This document shows, piece after piece, positions 6,911 to 13,641 of a stretch of DNA of 14,243 bases (positions are counted from its first letter, which is position 1; every line of letters begins with the position of its first letter). Position numbers and translations under genes: made by a program. A model generated the notes under the pieces. That model ran no database searches. It was not told the DNA's origin and saw nothing but the letters and a program-made list of their open reading frames with translations. The stretch is from Nitrososphaerales archaeon (GTDB taxonomy: Archaea > Thermoproteota > Nitrososphaeria > Nitrososphaerales > UBA57). The DNA lies in NCBI GenBank assembly GCA_022449325.1, contig JAKUSK010000018.1, positions 1 through 14,243 on the forward strand, in the 5' to 3' direction.

Positions 6911-7327
6911 TTATCGAGAACCTGCAGTGGTTTTTGCTCCACAGGCTTCGCAATTGATAAAATATAGACGTTTGACTTTGTCTAAAGATGTATCATAACT
7001 ATCACATACAGTACAAACTACGTATTGGCGAATATAGCGTTTGAGGATAAAATCAAAAGAGTCAGGGGTTTTTCTACCGATAAAGATAGCTCGATCACCA
7101 TCGAGAGATGCAGAAGTAGCAAGTTCTTTGGATAGGAACATCATAAAATGTTCTGTAGTGCGTCTTAACAATTTAGGGTAAATAGAGAAATTTCTAAAGA
7201 ATGTTTTTTGACCAATCCAGAAAGTTTCGGCTTTGGGGATTTCGATTCTATCTGTTTTCTTTACCTCGACTTTAGACAGTTGATCTTCAATACGGGTTAA
7301 AAGTTCTTTATAAGAATCGTCTTTCAT
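6911..7327 (-). CDS. eif2b: Translation initiation factor aIF2 subunit beta
   Basis: aIF2-beta is the small subunit of the aIF2 heterotrimer that delivers initiator Met-tRNA to the ribosome. With the start at ATG 7327 it has 138 residues, as expected for the archaeal form. An N-terminal helix (MKDDSYKELLTRIEDQL) binds the gamma subunit. The central alpha/beta domain follows, with TFFRNFSIYPKLLRR and DRAIFIGRKTPDSFDFILKRY. A zinc ribbon closes it, with CTVC and CEAC pairs (Cys105, 108, 126, 129). Starts at 7333 (ATG) or 7348 (TTG) are possible. I prefer 7327 because a TATA-like ATTATATC on the minus strand is centred 27 bases upstream, which would make it leaderless. It is the first gene of the seven-gene block and diverges from apt. 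Confidence 0.93.
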   Translation of the reverse strand: MKDDSYKELLTRIEDQLSKVEVKKTDRIEIPKAETFWIGQKTFFRNFSIYPKLLRRTTEHFMMFLSKELATSASLDGDRAIFIGRKTPDSFDFILKRYIRQYVVCTVCDSYDTSLDKVKRLYFINCEACGAKTTAGSR

Positions 7328-7350
7328 CAACATAGAAAATAAGAACAAAA

Positions 7351-7358
7351 GATATAAT
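7351..7358 (-). promoter_or_regulatory. TATA-like promoter element of the aIF2-beta operon
   Basis: On the minus strand this reads ATTATATC, centred about 27 bases before ATG 7327, with GGAAAC just upstream in the position of a BRE. It would start the whole aIF2-beta to top6A block. It overlaps the left arm of the inverted repeat at 7356-7397. Confidence 0.45.
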
Positions 7359-7397
7359 TGTTTCCAGTCGAAGGCGAATAATTATAAGGAAACAATT
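7356..7397. repeat. 10-bp perfect inverted repeat in the aIF2-beta/apt divergent promoter
   Basis: AATTGTTTCC (7356-7365) and GGAAACAATT (7388-7397) are exact reverse complements separated by 22 bases, in the 84-base region between the divergent starts. The left arm overlaps the aIF2-beta TATA-like element and the right arm abuts the downstream side of the apt TATA-like element. A dimeric regulator binding both arms could control both operons; no regulator is identified here. Confidence 0.6.
7380..7387 (+). promoter_or_regulatory. TATA-like promoter element of apt
   Basis: AATTATAA at 7380-7387 is centred about 28 bases before the apt ATG at 7412. No Shine-Dalgarno sequence precedes the ATG, so transcription is probably leaderless or nearly so. 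Confidence 0.45.
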
Positions 7398-7411
7398 CCG
7401 ACATACGAATA

Positions 7412-7918
7412 ATGAATCTAAAAGATATAATAAGAGATTATCCTGATTATCCAAAAAAAGGAATAATATTCAAAGACATGTGGCCAGCAATAGAAGATCC
7501 TGATGCATTTGAACAGATTTTATCTGAATTTGAAAAAGAATTTGGTGGAAAGATAGATACAGTAATAGGAATAGAATCAAGAGGATTCATATTTGGAGCG
7601 GCGTTGGCAAATAGATTAAAGATAAGTTTCATACCTATAAGAAAAAAAGGAAAACTGCCTGGAGAAACGATTTCAAGAGATTTTGAATTGGAATATGGAA
7701 GTGCGTCGATTGAGATTAAAAATGAATCATTAAAAGGTAAGAGTATTCTAATAATAGATGATTTGTTGGCAACTGGGGGAACAGTAGAAGCTGCAGCAAA
7801 AATGATAGAAGAATTGGAAGGAAATATCATCAGTTTGGGATTTTTAATTGAATTGGATTTCTTGAAAGCAAGAGAGATTTTATCCAAGTATAAGGTATAT
7901 TCAATATTGAGGTATTAA
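7412..7918 (+). CDS. apt: Adenine phosphoribosyltransferase
   Basis: This type I phosphoribosyltransferase converts adenine and PRPP to AMP and pyrophosphate. The 168-residue protein begins MNLKDIIRDYPDYPKKGI and has the family stretches IESRGFIFGAALA (residues 54-66), PIRKKGKLPGET (76-87) and LEYGSASIEI. The PRPP-binding motif ILIIDDLLATGGTVEAA is at about 112-128. It ends YSILRY, like the terminal Tyr of classical APRTs. The pattern resembles bacterial/eukaryal APRT closely rather than the GfcR/PyrE-like PRTs of many archaea. The segment usually read as FRDITP is FKDMWP here, a Trp in place of a common Thr. MTA phosphorylase, which releases adenine, starts 4 bases after the stop, so the two enzymes form a salvage pair. 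Confidence 0.94.
   Translation: MNLKDIIRDYPDYPKKGIIFKDMWPAIEDPDAFEQILSEFEKEFGGKIDTVIGIESRGFIFGAALANRLKISFIPIRKKGKLPGETISRDFELEYGSASIEIKNESLKGKSILIIDDLLATGGTVEAAAKMIEELEGNIISLGFLIELDFLKAREILSKYKVYSILRY
7909..7913 (+). promoter_or_regulatory. Shine-Dalgarno site of the MTA phosphorylase gene
   Basis: GAGGT inside the last codons of apt lies 9 bases before the ATG at 7923. It supports that ATG as the start and co-translation from the apt transcript. Confidence 0.5.
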
Positions 7919-7922
7919 TGAA

Positions 7923-8705
7923 ATGAAGGCAGAAATAGCAATAATCGGTGGAACAGGAATCTATAATACTGAAATTATTTCAAATAATCAAACATTAGAT
8001 TTAGAAACTCCATATGGTAAAACGTCCGATTCGTTAACAATAGGTGAATTTAATGGTAAAAATATAGTATTTCTTCCAAGGCATGGAAAAAAACACAGTG
8101 TGCCACCACATAAAATAAACTTTCGTGCAAACATATGGGCGTTAAAGGAAATAGGAGTAAAGAGAATAATTGCGCCTTGTGCAGTTGGAAGTCTAAGGGA
8201 AAATATGGAACCAGGTCATATTGCCATACCTGATCAATTTATCGACAGAACGAAAGACAGAGAAAGTACATTTTATGATCAAGGTACAGTTGCACATATA
8301 TCTACGGCAGATCCATTTTGTCCTGAATTAAGGGATTTGGCAATTTCAACAGGTAAGAAATTAGACTATGATATTCATGAAAAAGCAACACAAGTTTGTA
8401 TAGAGGGTCCTAGGTTTTCGACAAGAGCAGAATCAAATATGTTCAGAAATTGGGGGGCAGATACAATAAACATGACGTTATTTCCAGAATGTGTTTTGGC
8501 AAGAGAATCACAAATTTGTTATATAGCAATTGCAACAATAACAGATTATGATGTTTGGGCAGAAACAGCGGTTTCACATCATGAAGTACTAAAAACACTC
8601 GAAAAAAATGTAGAAAAAACAAATAACATTATTCAGAAGATTATTCCGCAAATAAATAGTGATAGAAAATGTTTATGTGCAAATGCATTGGATGGAGCAA
8701 TTTAA
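7923..8705 (+). CDS. mtnP: S-methyl-5'-thioadenosine phosphorylase
   Basis: This enzyme cleaves MTA, the by-product of polyamine and other aminopropyl transfers, with phosphate to give adenine and 5-methylthioribose-1-phosphate. The 260-residue protein follows the PNP/MTAP family II layout: IGGTGIY phosphate site (residues 8-14), TPYGKTSD, LPRHGKKH (51-58), PHKINFRANI (62-71), IEGPRFSTRAE (160-170), the purine-site region INMTLFPE (182-189) and TDYDVWAE (207-214). The Asn-Met-Thr pattern favours MTA over inosine/guanosine phosphorylases. The C-terminus holds a Cys-x-Cys (Cys250, Cys252), also found in Sulfolobus solfataricus MTAP II, where it takes part in disulfide chemistry. Some archaeal homologues accept adenosine and other nucleosides, so a broader range is possible. 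The neighbouring apt would use the adenine released. Confidence 0.92.
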   Translation: MKAEIAIIGGTGIYNTEIISNNQTLDLETPYGKTSDSLTIGEFNGKNIVFLPRHGKKHSVPPHKINFRANIWALKEIGVKRIIAPCAVGSLRENMEPGHIAIPDQFIDRTKDRESTFYDQGTVAHISTADPFCPELRDLAISTGKKLDYDIHEKATQVCIEGPRFSTRAESNMFRNWGADTINMTLFPECVLARESQICYIAIATITDYDVWAETAVSHHEVLKTLEKNVEKTNNIIQKIIPQINSDRKCLCANALDGAI

Positions 8706-8716
8706 ATAAAAAGAAG

Positions 8717-8725
8717 ATAATATTT
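8717..8725 (+). promoter_or_regulatory. Possible TATA element upstream of ahcY
   Basis: ATAATATTT is centred about 30 bases before the ahcY ATG at 8751, in a 45-base gap after the MTAP stop. A GTGAG at 8739-8743 could serve as a weak ribosome site. Read-through from the MTAP gene is also possible. Confidence 0.28.
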
Positions 8726-8750
8726 GATAGGAGAAAAGTGAGAATAACAA

Positions 8751-9992
8751 ATGAGTAAAATTACAGACAAAAGTTTAGCGGAGAAAGGTAGAAAGTCATA
8801 TCAATGGGCGAGGGACAATATGCCGGCTCTTGTTACAACGATCAATAAAACTGCTGAAGAATTTTCGTTCAAAGGAACAAAAATAGCAGTGTGTTTACAC
8901 GTAACAAAGGAAACTTCAGTATTAGTGATGGGATTAAAGGAATTAGGTGCAGATGTATACCTATCAGGTGCAAATCCATTATCAACTCAAGATGATATTG
9001 CAGCTTATTTAGATTCAGAAGGAGTAAATGTTTTTGCCTGGAGAGGTCAAAATGATAAAGAGTATCAAGAATGTATAGATGCCACATTAGATGTAGAACC
9101 AGAAATAATAATGGATGACGGATCTGATGCTCATATAACATTGCATCAGAATCAGAAATATGAGAAAAATAATGTTATTGGAGGAACAGAGGAAACTACT
9201 ACAGGAGTAGTCAGGTTGGAAGCATTAGAAAAAAGTGGGAAATTAAAATATCCGATAATAGCAGTAAATAATGCATATACAAAACATCTGTTCGATAATC
9301 GTTACGGAACAGGTCAAAGTACTTTTGACGGTATTTTAAGGTCTACTGCATTGTTAATGGCAGGTAAAAAAGTAACAGTCTGTGGTTATGGATGGGTTGG
9401 AAGAGGAATAGCAGCAAGAGCAAAAGGTCTTGGAGCAATTGTTTCAGTTTCTGAGATAGATCCAATTAGAGCAATAGAAGCAGTAATGGACGGATTCGAT
9501 GTAAAGCCAATAAATGAATTAGCAAAAGAATCAGACATATTTGTTACAGCAACAGGACAGAAACATGTTATTGATAAGAATAGTATAAGAAATTTGAAAG
9601 ATGGTGCAATATTAGCAAATGCAGGACACTTCGATTTAGAAATAGATGTTGCATTTCTACAAGATGTGGCAAAAAATGTAAAAACAATAAGGGATAATTT
9701 AGAAGAATATGAATTAGACAATGGAACAAAAATAGTTCTTGTGGCAAAAGGAAGAATTGCAAACTTAGTAGCCGCAGAAGGTCATCCACCAGAAGTAATG
9801 TCAATGTCATTTTCGAATCAGCTTTTAGGAGCGGTTAAAATTAAATTAGATCATAAAAAATTGAAGGGATTGATAGACATGCCTAAAGAAATAGATTACA
9901 AAGTAGCAAAACATGCATTAGAAGGAATGAAAATAAATATTGATACGCAAACACAAGAGCAAAAAGATTATGGCGAATCTTATGTCATATAA
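8751..9992 (+). CDS. ahcY: Adenosylhomocysteinase (S-adenosylhomocysteine hydrolase)
   Basis: This NAD-dependent cytosolic enzyme hydrolyses S-adenosylhomocysteine to adenosine and homocysteine, relieving product inhibition of methyltransferases. The 413-residue protein has substrate-domain motifs MDDGSDAH (121-128), GGTEETTTGVVRL (144-156) and NNAYTKHLFDNRYGTGQS (173-190). The NAD-binding Rossmann loop is CGYGWVGRG (211-219), followed by VTATGQKHVI, ANAGHFDLEID and NLVAAEGHPPEVMSMSF (338-354). The length fits the shorter archaeal/thermophilic form without the insertion of plant and many bacterial enzymes. The C-terminus DYGESYVI differs from the Lys/Tyr-containing KPxxYRY end, which in other AHCYs reaches the neighbour's NAD. 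In Methanocaldococcus a close homologue prefers S-inosylhomocysteine, an alternative that sequence alone does not exclude. Its stop codon abuts the stop of the convergent protease gene with no bases between. Confidence 0.95.
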   Translation: MSKITDKSLAEKGRKSYQWARDNMPALVTTINKTAEEFSFKGTKIAVCLHVTKETSVLVMGLKELGADVYLSGANPLSTQDDIAAYLDSEGVNVFAWRGQNDKEYQECIDATLDVEPEIIMDDGSDAHITLHQNQKYEKNNVIGGTEETTTGVVRLEALEKSGKLKYPIIAVNNAYTKHLFDNRYGTGQSTFDGILRSTALLMAGKKVTVCGYGWVGRGIAARAKGLGAIVSVSEIDPIRAIEAVMDGFDVKPINELAKESDIFVTATGQKHVIDKNSIRNLKDGAILANAGHFDLEIDVAFLQDVAKNVKTIRDNLEEYELDNGTKIVLVAKGRIANLVAAEGHPPEVMSMSFSNQLLGAVKIKLDHKKLKGLIDMPKEIDYKVAKHALEGMKINIDTQTQEQKDYGESYVI

Positions 9993-11204
9993 TTATGGCA
10001 AATAAGGCAAAAGAAACATAGACAAAATTAAAAAGAGAATAGAGAAAGACACCAGTCTACTTATATAATCAATTCGATTTGGAGAAATTTTATTCTTCGT
10101 AATAGATTTTAATCCACGTTTAAAGGCTTGACCCCCATCCAACGGACCTAGAGGCAAAGCATTGAATATACCAAGATTAAAATTAATGAACCAGATCCAA
10201 AAAAGAAGATTTGTCAAAACTGTATATTGATTTCCTAAACTAGATGTGTAAAAATTTTGCATAGAAGAAGAAAAGGGAATAGCATAACTATCACTAGATG
10301 GGAAGGAAAAATATACCAAGATATTAGGAGAAAGAGAAAGTCCGTTTTGATACCTAGATAATGATTCGTCAAGATCGACAGAAGGTCTCATTATTCCAAT
10401 AAAAGCTTCTTCAGGATTATCAGGACGGCTAGACAAAACAATTTCATAATCAGATGTAACGAATTGTCGCTGAATTGTTAAGACAATACTATCTCCAGGA
10501 CTAAGTGAATCAAGATTCTGTGAAAAAGAATCAAGATCAGTTACTGGAATATTGTTAAAATGAGTTACAATATCACCAGGAAGCAATCCAGCTATGTTAG
10601 CAGGTGAATCTACAACGATTTGACTGACAGGTATCCCGTCAGCAATAGGTTCCATAGTATTAACAACACCAACTAAAAGAAGTAATGAAATAAGTCCTAC
10701 AACAATATTACTTCCAGAACCTGCAGCAATAATACGACCGGATTTTTTGAAAGATGTAGAGTCTAATTTAGTGTCGTCAACTTCGACGAAAGCGCCAATC
10801 GGTAAGAAAAGGAACAGCATAACTCCAGAAGAACGAACGGGAATATCAACCGCTCTAGCAATTACCCCGTGTGAAAGCTCATGAATAACGATTCCAATGA
10901 AAATAGCAATCCAGCCATAGATTATTGGAAGATATGGATTAATTCCAGGGATTAAAAGAGCTCCCTGAGGACCTGTTTCACGAGCGATTTCTCGGACTTC
11001 AGGAAAAGAAAGGTACAAAGATGCAGTTAATATTAATATCGATATAGCTAAAAGAGAGAATATAGGCATAAGAAAAAGGGATATCCAACTTAGAACAGAT
11101 ATAAAACGAAATTTAGATAACTTTTCTAATAAACGTTGGCCTCTTGAAGTTTTTATTATAACTAAGGGAAAGCGTAAATCAAAATTAGAATTTTTATCTT
11201 CCAT
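9993..11204 (-). CDS. Site-2-type membrane metalloprotease (M50) with PDZ domain
   Basis: This multi-pass membrane zinc protease of the M50/S2P family cuts substrates within or near the membrane. Of 403 residues, it shows a basic N-terminus, a hydrophobic segment (about 36-66) and a second helix carrying the zinc motif HELSH (His108, Glu109, His112). More membrane segments follow (about 125-140 and 158-182). A PDZ domain sits at about 188-247 (VDSPANIAGLLPGDIVTHFN), and a late helix carries the third-ligand motif LGPLDGGQ (Asp356). A final helix ends the protein (382-402). HExxH, PDZ and LDG are all in place, so it should be active. Transcription looks leaderless, with TATAAA (plus-strand 11228-11233) about 26 bases upstream. 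It is divergent from a small C2HC gene and converges on ahcY. No anti-sigma-type substrate is apparent nearby; its role is unknown. Confidence 0.93.
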   Translation of the reverse strand: MEDKNSNFDLRFPLVIIKTSRGQRLLEKLSKFRFISVLSWISLFLMPIFSLLAISILILTASLYLSFPEVREIARETGPQGALLIPGINPYLPIIYGWIAIFIGIVIHELSHGVIARAVDIPVRSSGVMLFLFLPIGAFVEVDDTKLDSTSFKKSGRIIAAGSGSNIVVGLISLLLLVGVVNTMEPIADGIPVSQIVVDSPANIAGLLPGDIVTHFNNIPVTDLDSFSQNLDSLSPGDSIVLTIQRQFVTSDYEIVLSSRPDNPEEAFIGIMRPSVDLDESLSRYQNGLSLSPNILVYFSFPSSDSYAIPFSSSMQNFYTSSLGNQYTVLTNLLFWIWFINFNLGIFNALPLGPLDGGQAFKRGLKSITKNKISPNRIDYISRLVSFSILFLILSMFLLPYLP

Positions 11205-11227
11205 AGAATAGTGAATAATTTGAAAGG

Positions 11228-11233
11228 TATAAA
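11228..11233 (-). promoter_or_regulatory. TATA element of the M50 protease gene
   Basis: On the minus strand this reads TTTATA, centred about 26 bases before the protease ATG at 11204, with an AT-rich spacer and no ribosome site. The spacing indicates a leaderless transcript. Confidence 0.5.
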
Positions 11234-11245
11234 GATTAATTGAAA

Positions 11246-11286
11246 AATAAATATTTTACCATCAGAAGAATAATCAATAAATATTT
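11246..11286 (+). repeat. 11-bp direct repeat in a divergent promoter region
   Basis: AATAAATATTT occurs at 11246-11256 and exactly again at 11276-11286, 30 bases apart. Its core AAATATTT is palindromic. The second copy occupies the TATA position of the plus-strand gene at 11307. It may be a doubled TATA element, a regulator site, or coincidence in AT-rich DNA. Confidence 0.5.
11276..11286 (+). promoter_or_regulatory. TATA element of the small C2HC gene
   Basis: AATAAATATTT is centred about 26 bases before the TTG at 11307, right for a leaderless transcript. This is the main support for the unusual TTG start. Confidence 0.45.
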
Positions 11287-11306
11287 GAAGGAATTATAAT
11301 TACTTA

Positions 11307-11606
11307 TTGAAAATACCTGTAAGACGTTGGGATGGAGAATCAAGAAAATGGCTTGATGAATTGGACGGAGTAGTAAAAGCCCCATCAAAAATGAATAAAA
11401 CGGCCGGAATGCAAGAATTTGACCCTAAAACAGCGACAATTTGTGTAATGTGTGATAAGATAATAACAAAACATCAACTTGATGGAGGAAGAAGAACATA
11501 CTGGAATGAAGGAATAAGTAATGGAAGATTGATTAAAGCAGGATGGATACATCAAGAATGTTTAGGATTTAATTCAGGCGTATATGAGAAGGCATATATG
11601 CCTTAA
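11307..11606 (+). CDS. Small C2HC putative zinc-binding protein, TTG start
   Basis: I do not recognise this 99-residue protein. It opens with a basic, Trp-containing segment (MKIPVRRWDGESRKWLDEL). A putative metal site then follows: CVMC (Cys46, Cys49) and WIHQEC (His82, Cys85), joined by a loop containing His56 and GGRRTYWNEG. This could be a zinc finger of the treble-clef type; the metal is inferred. No membrane segment is seen. No ATG is available near the N-terminus: the frame closes upstream at a TGA (11286-11288). The TTG at 11307 is the only reasonable start and lies at leaderless spacing from a TATA element. The next Met (residue 29) would cut off the conserved-looking N-terminus but keep the Cys motifs. 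It is divergent from the M50 protease and abuts the convergent SufT-like gene stop to stop. Confidence 0.72.
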   Translation: MKIPVRRWDGESRKWLDELDGVVKAPSKMNKTAGMQEFDPKTATICVMCDKIITKHQLDGGRRTYWNEGISNGRLIKAGWIHQECLGFNSGVYEKAYMP

Positions 11607-11921
11607 TTAATTATTTTCATTAATTTTATCATTAATTTGTTTTGACATAGCATGTCCTGAAACAATTACTTTGACATCACCTATTTTATCCATTTTCTCT
11701 ATACTTTTCTTAATATCCATAGAGATTTGTAAAGCAAAAACAGGAGGGCAATATGGAGTTGTCGCATGGTATTTTACTTCAACAGAATTATCTTCAGAAA
11801 TATTAACCTCGTCAATCAATCCATTTCCTTCACCCATTTCAAGAATAGGGACATTTATTTCTGGATCAACAACTTCAGACATAGCTTCTAAAACATCGTC
11901 TTCAGAGAAAGCTGTGGACAT
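11607..11921 (-). CDS. MIP18/SufT-like (DUF59) iron-sulfur assembly protein
   Basis: This is a small cytosolic protein of the MIP18 family (DUF59), whose members (SufT, Cia2/Fam96, PaaD-like) help assemble or deliver iron-sulfur clusters. The 104 residues cover the single domain: an N-terminal helix, VVDPEINVPILEMG (residues 17-30, the family DPEI motif) and strands DEVNISEDNSVEVKYH. TTPYCPPVFALQI (54-66) carries the conserved Cys58, and a helix and the strand VKVIVSG (84-90) follow. Only the bare domain is present, with no ATPase fusion. The gene begins 15 bases after the dicluster ferredoxin on the same strand, without a promoter of its own that I can see. Co-transcription with a protein that carries two clusters supports an iron-sulfur role. 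Its stop abuts the stop of the convergent gene at 11606. Confidence 0.86.
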   Translation of the reverse strand: MSTAFSEDDVLEAMSEVVDPEINVPILEMGEGNGLIDEVNISEDNSVEVKYHATTPYCPPVFALQISMDIKKSIEKMDKIGDVKVIVSGHAMSKQINDKINENN

Positions 11922-11936
11922 ATGATACGAGCCTAA

Positions 11937-12443
<507 letters not shown>

Positions 12444-12486
12444 TTATTTTATATTAGTAATAGATTTTTCGGATTAATAGCGTAAA

Positions 12487-13641
12487 TCAACAAGGAGGGA
12501 TTTTTTCCAGTGCCTTAGAGATATCGGATTCGGAAACTGTAAGAGAGAACCTTACATAATTATCTCCGGCATTTCCAAAGCCTGAACCAGGCGTAACAAC
12601 TATTCCTTGATCTAATAATTTCATTGCAAAACTTTCACAACTTTCATCGACCTTCATCCACAAATAAAATGTACCAGAAGGCATTTTTACGTCATAACCA
12701 AGTTTTGACAGACCAGTATAAAGTAAAGACATTCGATTTTCATATATTTTGATGTTATCAAGAATTTCTTGAGGAGGAAGTCCATTAGAATAACTATCAA
12801 GTGCAATTTGAGCTGCATGTTGAATAAATTTAGGCGAACCAGAATCAATTTGATTCTTGATTTTTTTAAGACCGTCGATAAGAGTTTTATTTCCTACGGC
12901 AAATCCAATTCGGTATCCAGTCATATTGAACGTCTTTGACAAAGAGTGAAACTCAATGCTGTTTTTTCTTGCATTTTCACATTGTAATATAGAAGGAGCA
13001 GAATATCCTCCATAGGTTATTTCAGAATATGCGTTGTCATAAACAATAATAGATTCTTTATCATTACAAATATTCACGATATTATTAAGTTCGGATTGTT
13101 GAATAATTGCTCCAGTAGGATTATTAGGATAATTCAAGTATATACCAGAGAAATTAGTATTTTGTAATTGATCACTTTGAGGAATATAATTTGATTCGGC
13201 AGATAAATTAATAATTGCGGGCTTGAAAGCATTCAATATAGTTCCACCATGTTCATAAAGTGGATATCCAGGATTTGGTACAGCAATAGTTTCGCCCGAA
13301 TTTAAAAATGCGCGAAATACGTGTGCAAGACCTTCTTTAGAACCAATCAATGCACAGATTTCTTCATCAGGATTAAGAGATACGTTAAAACGTTTTTCAA
13401 ACCAAATAGAAATACTATCACGAAAGGATTTTTCTCCTGAGCTCGAGGAATAATTATGATTTCCAGGAATTGAAAGACCTTCAATTAAGGCATTATTAAT
13501 GAAATTTGGTGTTTTCAAGTCAGGATCGCCTATACCAAAACTGATAAGATCAACGCCTTCTTGGCGTTTTTGAGAAATTAAAGCCTCGAGTTTAGCAAAA
13601 GGGTATGGAGGAAGTGAATTTAGAATACTTGAGTGTTTCAT
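12487..13641 (-). CDS. dapL: PLP aminotransferase, probable LL-diaminopimelate aminotransferase (DapL-like)
   Basis: This is a class I/II aminotransferase of 384 residues. The PLP lysine is in HSLSKTFNMTGYRIGF (Lys236). Other fold markers are GIGDPDLKTP (37-45), NYSSSSGEKSFRDSI (63-77), NPGYPLYE (123-130), NYPNNPTG (170-177, with Asn174), YDNAYSEITY (201-210) and the carboxylate-binding Arg364 in YVRFSLT. This pattern is close to DapL and related archaeal enzymes, which make LL-diaminopimelate from tetrahydrodipicolinate with glutamate. The specific substrate is inferred mainly from linkage: the ATG overlaps the stop of lysA as ATGA, so both are one translational unit. A broad-range aspartate or aromatic aminotransferase remains possible. 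The start is fixed by this overlap, and no closer ATG is needed to reach the MKHSSILNSLPPYPFAKLE opening typical of the group. Confidence 0.85.
   Translation of the reverse strand: MKHSSILNSLPPYPFAKLEALISQKRQEGVDLISFGIGDPDLKTPNFINNALIEGLSIPGNHNYSSSSGEKSFRDSISIWFEKRFNVSLNPDEEICALIGSKEGLAHVFRAFLNSGETIAVPNPGYPLYEHGGTILNAFKPAIINLSAESNYIPQSDQLQNTNFSGIYLNYPNNPTGAIIQQSELNNIVNICNDKESIIVYDNAYSEITYGGYSAPSILQCENARKNSIEFHSLSKTFNMTGYRIGFAVGNKTLIDGLKKIKNQIDSGSPKFIQHAAQIALDSYSNGLPPQEILDNIKIYENRMSLLYTGLSKLGYDVKMPSGTFYLWMKVDESCESFAMKLLDQGIVVTPGSGFGNAGDNYVRFSLTVSESDISKALEKIPPC

Noticed and set aside
7447..7887. 146-codon open frame antisense to apt
   Set aside because: It lies opposite a clear APRT, and its Ser/Pro/Phe/Ile composition is typical of reverse-strand readings of purine-rich archaeal genes.
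8869..9810. Three long open frames antisense to ahcY
   Set aside because: They are very Leu-rich, mutually overlapping and free of recognisable motifs, as expected from the AhcY coding bias.
11616..11640. Tandem CATTAATTT copies as a possible repeat element
   Set aside because: They encode the Ile-Asn-Asp-Lys-Ile-Asn-Glu end of the SufT-like protein and are explained by AT-rich codons.
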